Shown: positions 58,342-64,000 of the stretch, piece by piece
How the letters are laid out: each line of letters starts with the position of its first letter
Numbering within the stretch: the first letter of the stretch is position 1
The notes under the pieces: model-generated
What the model was told of the DNA's origin: nothing
Databases searched by the model: none
The model's input: the letters and a program-made list of their open reading frames with translations, nothing else
Made by a program: the position numbers and the translations under genes
DNA from: an uncultured Rhodobiaceae bacterium
GTDB taxonomy: Bacteria; Pseudomonadota; Alphaproteobacteria; RS24
Direction of reading: 5' to 3'
Length of the DNA stretch: 64,000 nt
NCBI GenBank assembly: GCA_937907245.1
Contig: CALCUM010000002.1
Span: 124,001 to 188,000, forward strand

Positions 58342-59805
58342 ATGGTGCTAGCGCCGCGTATTGAAATAAAGCAGTCACAAAAACTGATGATGAACCCGCA
58401 GATGCAGCAGGCCATTCAACTGTTGCAGCTGACCAATGTTCAACTGACCGATATGCTGACCCGCGAGATGGAGCAAAACCCATTTCTGGCCTTTGACGCC
58501 CAGCACTACCGCGAGGCGGGGGGCGAAAAAGGCGCACCGCAAGAGCGCGCGGTGCGTGTGCAAGGCACCAGCGGGGCTGGGTTGGGCGCGGATGTGGTGG
58601 CGGTGCGGGTCGATTTTTCGGCTGGCGAAAGCAGCGACACCCCGCAAAGGCTAGAGCAGACTTTAGTCGACACGCCTAGCTTTTCGGCGCATCTCATTGG
58701 GCAAATTGGCGAAGAATTAAAACATCGCGAAGAGGCCGCCTTGGCCCTCGAGCTGGTTGGCTGGCTGGATGACGACGGCTATTTGCGCGAAACAGATGCC
58801 GAAATTTGCAATACTTTGGAAGTTGAACCGAGCTTATTGATCCAAACCTTGTCGCAACTACAGGGCTTTACGCCATCGGGTGTGTTTGCTCGCAACCTCT
58901 CGGATTGTTTGCGCCTACAGCTTTTGGCGCAAGGCAGTTTAACGCCGACGCACTCTGCTTTGCTGGAGAATTTAGATTTATTGGGTCGCGGCGACTTAGG
59001 GGCACTGGCGGCGGCGGCGCAAATTGCGGTTGAGGATTTGCCTCCCTATTTGCAAAACATACGCGCGCTAGACCCACGCCCCGCCGCAAGTTTTGAAGCC
59101 CAAGCGGAGAGCGTGGCCTTGCCGGATATTGTTGTGTTAGAAGGCGAGAGCGGCTGGCAGGCCTATTTGAACGAGGCCACTTTGCCCAGCGTTTTGGTGT
59201 TAGAGCGCGATTGGGAAGAAATGGCGACGCGCAAAATTACTGATGATGAACGCAATTTTATGAAGGCTAATGTGCAGTCGGCGCGCTGGCTGAAAAAAGC
59301 CACGCAGCAACGGGCGGCGACTTTATTGCGGGTCGCGCGCGCGATTGTGGGGCGTCAGCAAGGTTTTTTAAATCAAGGCATGATGGCCCTAGAGCCGCTG
59401 GTGCTGCGCGATATCTCGCAAGCCTTAGAGCTACACGAAAGCACGGTCAGTCGCTCGGCCAGCGGTAAGTTGGTGCAAACGCCCAAGGGGGTGTTTTACC
59501 TGAAAGATTTATTTTCAACGGCGCTCGGCGGCAAAGGTGGCAAGGGCGGCAAGGATGGCAAGCGGGGCAGCAACACCAAAGCAACATCCTCGGCGGCGAT
59601 TAAGGCGCGCATCGCCGAAGCTGTGGCCGAGGAAGTAACGCATATTTCGCCTTTATCGGATGAGGCTTTGGTGGCTCTTTTGGGCGAGGCGGGCATTGAG
59701 GTGGCGCGTCGAACGGTGGCAAAATACAGAAAAGCCCTAAATATCGGCTCGTCGGCGCAGCGCAAGCGGGCTGCCAAGATTGCCCGCGCGGCCACGAATA
59801 AATAG
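58342..59805 (+). CDS. rpoN: RNA polymerase sigma-54 factor
   Basis: A 487-residue sigma-54. Region I is Gln/Leu-rich (KQSQKLMMNPQMQQAIQLLQ). The core-binding domain has LVGWLDDDGYLRETDAEICN and LQGFTPSGVFARNLSDCLRL. The DNA-binding part has FMKANVQSARWLKKATQQRA, VLRDISQALELHESTVSRSA, and an RpoN box near residue 455 (ARRTVAKYR in place of the usual ARRTVAKYRE). A Gly/Lys low-complexity insert (GGKGGKGGKDGKRGSN, about 395-410) sits just before region RpoN-box helices. The ATG at 58342 has GGAG upstream; an earlier ATG at 58306 is less likely. Confidence 0.95.
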   Translation: MVLAPRIEIKQSQKLMMNPQMQQAIQLLQLTNVQLTDMLTREMEQNPFLAFDAQHYREAGGEKGAPQERAVRVQGTSGAGLGADVVAVRVDFSAGESSDTPQRLEQTLVDTPSFSAHLIGQIGEELKHREEAALALELVGWLDDDGYLRETDAEICNTLEVEPSLLIQTLSQLQGFTPSGVFARNLSDCLRLQLLAQGSLTPTHSALLENLDLLGRGDLGALAAAAQIAVEDLPPYLQNIRALDPRPAASFEAQAESVALPDIVVLEGESGWQAYLNEATLPSVLVLERDWEEMATRKITDDERNFMKANVQSARWLKKATQQRAATLLRVARAIVGRQQGFLNQGMMALEPLVLRDISQALELHESTVSRSASGKLVQTPKGVFYLKDLFSTALGGKGGKGGKDGKRGSNTKATSSAAIKARIAEAVAEEVTHISPLSDEALVALLGEAGIEVARRTVAKYRKALNIGSSAQRKRAAKIARAATNK

Positions 59806-59900
59806 CCGCAAAATAGCCCAAAAGGACAATTGCCAGCCCCGTTAATTTGGTCTATATCAAGCTCACTCTTATAGAGGCATTGCCAAGCATTGCCTCCTGG

Positions 59901-59977
59901 AGCGGAGTAGCTCAGCTGGTTAGAGCAGCGGAATCATAATCCGCGTGTCGGGGGTTCGAGTCCCTCCTCCGCTACCA
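59901..59977 (+). tRNA. tRNA-Met (anticodon CAT)
   Basis: A complete 77-base cloverleaf. The acceptor stem is AGCGGAG/CTCCGCT with encoded CCA. The D-arm is GCTCAGCTGGTTAGAGC, and the anticodon stem GCGGA/TCCGC holds the loop ATCATAA (CAT at 59935-59937). The T-arm is GGGGGTTCGAGTCCCTC. The body matches alphaproteobacterial elongator tRNA-Met; an Ile2 (lysidine) identity is less likely. Its 3' end is the likely attachment site of the element to the right. Confidence 0.95.
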
Positions 59978-59978
59978 T
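59950..59978 (+). other. probable attachment site (attL) at the tRNA 3' end
   Basis: Inferred because a tyrosine integrase gene starts about 130 bp downstream and reads away from the tRNA, and composition changes at this point. The core would be the T-arm and acceptor end. No second copy of this sequence is present in the window, so the other end lies beyond 64,000 or has decayed. Confidence 0.5.
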
Positions 59979-60011
59979 TTCTCGCAATAATATCAATGAA
60001 TTGTAGCGTCT

Positions 60012-60058
60012 CAAAAATCGTTTTGAGGCGATTTTTGCGTTACACACCTCTTACACAC
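60012..60058 (+). terminator. hairpin and short direct repeats between tRNA-Met and the integrase
   Basis: CAAAAATCG (60012-60020) pairs perfectly with CGATTTTTG (60029-60037) and can serve as the tRNA terminator. It is followed by two TTACACAC octamers at 60040-60047 and 60051-60058, one helical turn apart. Their position next to the probable att core suggests integrase arm-type sites. Confidence 0.55.
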
Positions 60059-60110
60059 TTTTTGGTTGGCTTCCAGCCGCTCAAGACTATATCGTTTTTA
60101 TAGTGATTGG

Positions 60111-61355
60111 ATGTGTCAGATGCCTGTTTTGAGTGAAGATTCTGTGTTGATTATGGATGGAGCGGTAAAGCTCTACAGGCGTGAGAGAAGCCGTAAATGG
60201 CAGGCAGCCTTCCAAATAGACGGCCAATACATTCGCATTTCAACTGGCAAGAGTGATTTGGACGAAGCCAAACAGGCTGCCTCTGACAGCTATTTGGAGT
60301 ACAAGTTTCGACAAAAGAATGGCGTGCCAGTTGTTTCAAAGCGGTTCTCAGATGTAGCTAAACTGTGCATCACAGAAATGAACAAGCAGCTAGAAAGTGG
60401 CGTAGGTAAGAAAGTCTATCGTGACTATGTGATTGTGCTTGAGAAATACCTAATTCCGTTCTTTGGCAAGATGCATGTAACAAGCATAACCTACGAAACA
60501 CTCCAAAAGTTTTCACGCTGGCGCGAACAGCAGATGGGCAGAGAGCCCAAAGCATCAACTCTGAACACACATAACTCTGCTCTTAACAGAGTGTTTGATG
60601 AGAGTGTTGCGCGTGGCTTTATGAACAAAACACAGGTGCCAACACTGATCAACAAGGGTAGGGATAGCGAGAGACGGCCAGATTTCTCCCAAGAAGGTTA
60701 TGCTTCAATGATCCGTAAATTGCCGCACTGGATCAACAAGACACAGCATCCAAAGTCAGTCCACATGCGTGAGCTACTGAGAGACTATGTGCTGATCATG
60801 GCCAATACAGGCATGAGACATGGCACAGAAGCACAAAACCTCAAATGGCAGCACATCACTCAGTTTGAAGACAAAGGACAGAGCTATCTTGAGATGAGTG
60901 TTAGTGGGAAGACGGGCCGCAGAGATATTATCTGCAGATCTGGCACTATCAATTATCTCAAGCGCATCCACGAGCGCTCAGAGGACATAAAGCACCTAGA
61001 GTTTGAAGAATTACTAAAGCAGCGATTAGATCTGCCAGTGTTCCGGCTAAGAGATGGAACAGTCACTAATGCTCTTCACCAAACATTTAGGAATTTTCTC
61101 AAAGAGAACGAACTGTTGATTTGTCCGAGGACAGGCCAGGCTCGCACGCTCTACAGCCTCAGACACACATATGCGACATTTGCTCTGCTGAAAGATGGCA
61201 TGGACATCCATACACTCGCTATTCAGATGGGCACTTCAATACAGATGATAGAGCGTCACTACAGTCATTTGACGCCGCGATTGAAGAAAGACATGCTCAC
61301 AGGCAAAAGGTATGAGTTGTCGCGGGATGAGTTTGAGAAGCTTGCTGATAGATAA
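60111..61355 (+). CDS. int: tyrosine recombinase / phage-type integrase
   Basis: A 414-residue integrase with an N-terminal arm-binding/SAM-like part (AVKLYRRERSRKWQAAFQID, then a core-binding domain about 90-180) and a C-terminal catalytic domain. Catalytic residues are Arg in ANTGMRHGTEAQNL (about 236), Arg-His in YSLRHTYATFALL (about 350), His/Arg in MIERHY and the nucleophile Tyr in ERHYSHL (about 382). The upstream open frame begins at 60066, but the first ATG codons are 60111 and 60120. It presumably integrated the element into the adjacent tRNA-Met gene. Confidence 0.9.
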   Translation: MCQMPVLSEDSVLIMDGAVKLYRRERSRKWQAAFQIDGQYIRISTGKSDLDEAKQAASDSYLEYKFRQKNGVPVVSKRFSDVAKLCITEMNKQLESGVGKKVYRDYVIVLEKYLIPFFGKMHVTSITYETLQKFSRWREQQMGREPKASTLNTHNSALNRVFDESVARGFMNKTQVPTLINKGRDSERRPDFSQEGYASMIRKLPHWINKTQHPKSVHMRELLRDYVLIMANTGMRHGTEAQNLKWQHITQFEDKGQSYLEMSVSGKTGRRDIICRSGTINYLKRIHERSEDIKHLEFEELLKQRLDLPVFRLRDGTVTNALHQTFRNFLKENELLICPRTGQARTLYSLRHTYATFALLKDGMDIHTLAIQMGTSIQMIERHYSHLTPRLKKDMLTGKRYELSRDEFEKLADR

Positions 61356-61379
61356 ATCCAGATCAAGAAGGGAATAGTT

Positions 61380-62117
61380 ATGAATTTTGATATTATGTCT
61401 AAAGCGATGGAGCGTGGCGCAGAATTCTCGCATGCGACACATTTTGCTGAGATTTTTGATAACCCACTAATGCACGAAACAGAAGATGGTGATCCAGTTG
61501 AAGGCTGGGAACATTTATTTGAGCGCTCAGAATGGGGGGGCATATTTGTCCCAACAAGCAATCATATCGATCTGATTTTTAAAGACGATAAATCTGAGGC
61601 TACTGTTTCAGTACGTGAATTCGTTGCATGGCAGCTCCTGCATGCTAGTAATTTCTTTGTATATTACGTCATTAATAAGGTTGATGGATCATCCATAGCA
61701 CGAGATCTATATGAGAATTTTGACAATGACGAACCACAGTCTTGGAATGGCGACGAATTGCCCGAATATTGGGTATCTGATGCTGAAGGAGATTGGTTAG
61801 TCGAATATAACTCTGACAGTCTTGACCAAGGCATATCATTTATCCAGCGTTGCAAAGAAGAAAAACCAATCGAATTCGCATTCAAGCTTGCTGATTATAT
61901 ATTGGATGGATCATGCAGCCTTACCAATAATGAATGGTATGAAACAGATTTAATCGAAAATTTCGACGAACGTTCAAATTACGATAACTGGTCTGTAAAA
62001 ATAATGTGTGTTGCTACTGGTAAATTTTTTACTGAAATCGAAAGTGGGTTTTCACAAGTAATGATGCGTGAAAACAAAGTCTTCTCCTACTGCATTCGAA
62101 ACTACGACGAAGATTGA
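61380..62117 (+). CDS. acidic protein of unknown function (island cargo)
   Basis: A 245-residue soluble protein, strongly acidic (many Asp/Glu, tail NYDED), with no signal peptide or TM segment. Aromatic-rich stretches such as GWEHLFERSEWGGIFV and EYWVSDAEGDWLVEY recur. I recognise no family. It starts 25 bp after the integrase stop with a good AAGGGA ribosome-binding site, so it may be cotranscribed. AT-rich codons unlike the core genome. Immunity- or antirestriction-like acidity is possible but only a guess. Confidence 0.7.
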   Translation: MNFDIMSKAMERGAEFSHATHFAEIFDNPLMHETEDGDPVEGWEHLFERSEWGGIFVPTSNHIDLIFKDDKSEATVSVREFVAWQLLHASNFFVYYVINKVDGSSIARDLYENFDNDEPQSWNGDELPEYWVSDAEGDWLVEYNSDSLDQGISFIQRCKEEKPIEFAFKLADYILDGSCSLTNNEWYETDLIENFDERSNYDNWSVKIMCVATGKFFTEIESGFSQVMMRENKVFSYCIRNYDED

Positions 62118-62138
62118 GAGTGCTTCTTAAAAGGATAA

Positions 62139-62354
62139 AAGCCTATAAATTGTGGGATTCTTGAATTTGCTAATCGTGGCGAAATTGGCATTTTCCCAAG
62201 AGGAAGCTGGCATTATTTCGAGCAAAATACATATTCAGCCGGAGTTTGGTCAGCCATCCAAAAGCTTGTTAACCTAACGCCAGGTCGGTTTGTTGCAAAA
62301 GCATGGCGAGGACGGGGCTACGATGGTCAGGCGTTTAACCCTCAAGAAACCTAA
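62139..62354 (+). pseudogene. remnant of a coding sequence (C-terminal fragment)
   Basis: An open frame of 71 codons between stops, ending TAA at 62352-62354, has protein-like content (RGEIGIFPRGSWHYFEQNTY, then LVNLTPGRFVAKAWRGRGYD). It has no ATG, GTG or TTG start with a ribosome-binding site. It looks like the 3' end of a gene that lost its front. Family not recognised. Confidence 0.4.
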
Positions 62355-62474
62355 TAATTGATGTTGTAATCGTTTTCTTTGTTAAACCTCTAATTGCTAG
62401 TTAAATATCACTTTACAGCACAAAAATTGATATTTTTTAAACTTCACATAAACCACGTTCGTAAGATTTTGCCT

Positions 62475-62645
62475 TTAGGAGGTCAAAGATCTGTAGTTTA
62501 CCAATAAAGTTGTGCGCTTGACGAGTATCTCCTTTTCACAAGCTCTTAACTGCTTTGAGTTTGGCAAATTCTTCTTGAGCCATTCGCGTTGTTTAAGTGC
62601 TCTATGAAGCTGCTTTTCAACAGCTCTGGCTTTTTGCTTGGCCAT
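62475..62645 (-). CDS. small basic protein coupled to the mini-recombinase gene
   Basis: A 56-residue ORF (starts MAKQKARAVEKQLHRALKQR, ends NYRSLTS) whose ATG overlaps the stop of the upstream recombinase gene as TAATG. It is Lys/Arg-rich and predicted helical. The overlap and the protein-like composition support a real gene. A DNA-binding accessory factor of recombination, such as a directionality factor, is a reasonable guess from position, size and charge. Confidence 0.6.
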   Translation of the reverse strand: MAKQKARAVEKQLHRALKQREWLKKNLPNSKQLRACEKEILVKRTTLLVNYRSLTS

Positions 62646-63211
62646 TACAGCAACTCTACAGCGTTTGCGAGCTGTGTATCATTCACATCTATGTAGCGTT
62701 GCGTTACGGAGATATGTTGATGCCCAGCTAGAGTAGCTAGCAAGCGCACATTTACGCCTGAGTTGGCAAGTTTAGTAATAAATGTCCTGCGGCCACTGTG
62801 TGAGCTTGCATGCTCAAAGCCACAAGCTTTATATATGTCTAAGAACAGCTGACACATGGTGTTGGCAGAAAAGTGCCCACCTTTTTGACTAGGGAAAAGG
62901 GCGCGTTCTGGCTGAGTTAGATTACTCTGTTCACCATAGTCTTTTAGCGCTTTTCGAAGCTTTGTGTTGACGAACACTGTTCTGGCATTGCTGCCTTTTG
63001 TATTGCGCTGAGCAAGTTGGAATTGGGATTTAACGCTTCCATCTTCATCAAACACATCGCCAAGCTTTAGTGCTGCCAGTTCCATAGCGCGAAGCCCTGT
63101 GTGCAGTGAAAACAGCACGATGGTCTTGTCTCTTGTGGGATGACGCCTTGTGGCGCAATACTGCAGAACACGCTTTTGCTGAGCGTCTGTGAGTGTCATA
63201 GCCTGTTTCAT
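62645..63211 (-). CDS. catalytic-domain-only tyrosine recombinase
   Basis: A 188-residue recombinase lacking the N-terminal core-binding domain of XerC/D. All catalytic positions are visible: Arg41 in HTGLRAMELAAL, Lys in the beta-hairpin near 72, His138 and Arg141 in SHSGRRTFITKLA, His164 in LAGHQHISVT and Tyr173 in QRYIDV. Size is like FimB/FimE inversion enzymes, but those differ in sequence. A strong GGAGG lies upstream of its ATG. It is oriented against the integrase and coupled to the small basic ORF. Confidence 0.87.
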   Translation of the reverse strand: MKQAMTLTDAQQKRVLQYCATRRHPTRDKTIVLFSLHTGLRAMELAALKLGDVFDEDGSVKSQFQLAQRNTKGSNARTVFVNTKLRKALKDYGEQSNLTQPERALFPSQKGGHFSANTMCQLFLDIYKACGFEHASSHSGRRTFITKLANSGVNVRLLATLAGHQHISVTQRYIDVNDTQLANAVELL

Positions 63212-63909
63212 TTAGGACCTCCGAAAATCTAATAGTTTATGTTCTACTATTATATTTTCTGAGATATCGGCTTTCCTACCGAAAATGGTATATATGAAAA
63301 TCTAAATGAATTCATATAGTTAACCAATAACCTCATAGAATGTATATTTTCTTATGTTTTATGAGTGTTGCTACGTGATGAATTAAAGTGTCAGCTTCGC
63401 TAACACTACTTGTGCTGTTTGTTCTTTCGCATTCGCTCAATCACATACAGCACAGCGTATTTTATTTGCATCGTTATTGATTTGGCTCATTTAGATTGTG
63501 TTCAGTCGTAAGAAGGCTACACAGCCTCCTTACAACCTAATGTCTCATTTGAGTTGCTACATCAGTCGCTGTCGTCATCTGCCTTCTTCGATTGAAGCTT
63601 GGTAGGGGTTGGGCTGTGCTACCTATACAGATGTAAGAACCAACGCAACACACGACACAACAACAGATGTGCTGTGTGCTCTTGTATTAACTACAAGCAT
63701 TTCCTCTTACGTATTTTGTAAAGCGAATATGTAAGTTCCGCTGAATATGTGCTGACAAAATCCGTTGGCGACAACCCTTGTTGGCAAACTCGATGTCATT
63801 TTGTGGGGCACTTTATAGCCTTATCTGCCTTTTGTTTTGCCTTTATCGCTAAATACATTGTGCGCAGTTTTTAACGCACATTGTTATTTAGCAACTTGAG
63901 GAGAAAACC
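63212..63909. other. AT-rich non-coding stretch with octamer repeats
   Basis: About 700 bp without a convincing ORF. It holds three exact copies of TGTGCTGT: 63411-63418 (+), 63447-63454 (inverted) and 63668-63675 (+). It also holds a partial copy at 63613-63620. It must contain the promoter of the leftward recombinase and of the rightward gene at 63910. No CRISPR, tRNA or IS end was found. Confidence 0.5.
63848..63892 (+). promoter_or_regulatory. imperfect inverted repeat ahead of the last gene
   Basis: GCTAAATACATTGTGCG and CGCACATTGTTATTTAGC form an imperfect 17-bp stem with a 10-base loop. The repeat ends seven bases before the GAGGAG ribosome-binding site of the next gene. It may be a 5'-UTR hairpin or an operator. 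Confidence 0.55.
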
Positions 63910-64000
63910 ATGTCGAAAACGGTTTTATTTGAAGTTTTTGAACTGCTGAAATCACAGGGATTGGTCTCAACAGAAAATGAATTCAGCAAAGACTGGCTAG
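63910..64000 (+). CDS. start of a gene cut by the window edge
   Basis: ATG at 63910 with GAGGAG well placed upstream, open to the last base (30 codons, beginning MSKTVLFEVFELLKSQGLVS). The start resembles small alphaproteobacterial proteins that I recall as DUF6626, but too little is visible to be sure. Part of the island. Confidence 0.6.
   Translation, partial: MSKTVLFEVFELLKSQGLVSTENEFSKDWL

Noticed and set aside
60000-64000. Second att copy of the tRNA-Met 3' end
   Set aside because: I found no repeat of the acceptor end (CTCCGCTACCA) in the rest of the window.

Overview
This 64 kb window is chromosomal DNA of an alphaproteobacterium. The evidence is a full-length CtrA response regulator, an RpoH with the alphaproteobacterial gene style, an EipA/DUF1134 protein, a zapA-6S RNA-5-FCL block, the ybgC-tolQRAB-pal-cpoB order and an NrtR-controlled nadABC cluster. 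An AcuI-type acryloyl-CoA reductase would fit a marine lineage, but the genus cannot be decided from the sequence. The left 59.9 kb is dense with housekeeping genes and moderately GC-rich. Two stretches look acquired: a restriction-modification/FRG-TPR cassette at about 42.8-46.1 kb, and everything right of the tRNA-Met at 59.9 kb, which is visibly AT-richer. Layout: 0-5 kb holds the 3' end of ppdK, then de novo NAD synthesis (nadC, nadB, nadA, read leftward) behind a 21-bp palindromic operator and the gene of its probable regulator NrtR. 5-19.5 kb holds a FabH-like ketosynthase, ygfZ, a GT9-like glycosyltransferase, a dihydroorotase-like amidohydrolase, acuI, an SDR, a DUF192 protein, an SRAP (YedK) protein, a VOC protein behind an unusual 5 x 17 bp repeat, a Sua5-type threonylcarbamoyl-AMP synthase, an MBL hydrolase, and the isoprenoid run xseB-ispA-dxs-tlyA. 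19.5-25 kb is a leftward glycolysis/pentose phosphate operon (tkt-gap-pgk-fba). 25-31 kb carries a DUF4164 protein, zapA, 6S RNA, 5-FCL, ymdB-like, yebC and ruvCAB. 30.5-42.8 kb is the Tol-Pal block followed by tilS, ftsH, folP, glmM and thiD. 42.8-47.1 kb is an accessory patch: a PD-(D/E)XK-like nuclease, a C5 cytosine methyltransferase, an FRG-domain protein with a TPR array, and about 1 kb of non-coding DNA holding two copies of a structured element whose hairpins covary between copies. 47.1-59.9 kb returns to core genes: a serC leader, serC, serA, purA, rpoH, rluD, a small membrane protein, an alpha/beta hydrolase, eipA, cysQ, ctrA, mnmA, rpoN and tRNA-Met(CAT). 60-64 kb is the left end of an element integrated at the tRNA-Met 3' end. 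It has a tyrosine integrase, an acidic orphan protein, a gene remnant, a 56-aa basic ORF coupled to a catalytic-domain-only recombinase, a repeat-rich AT-rich stretch, and the start of a further gene cut by the window edge. The best candidates for something undescribed are the duplicated structured element between the FRG-TPR gene and serC, the RM/FRG-TPR cassette itself, the chain of overlapping minicistrons upstream of the VOC gene, and the small-ORF/mini-recombinase pair in the island.
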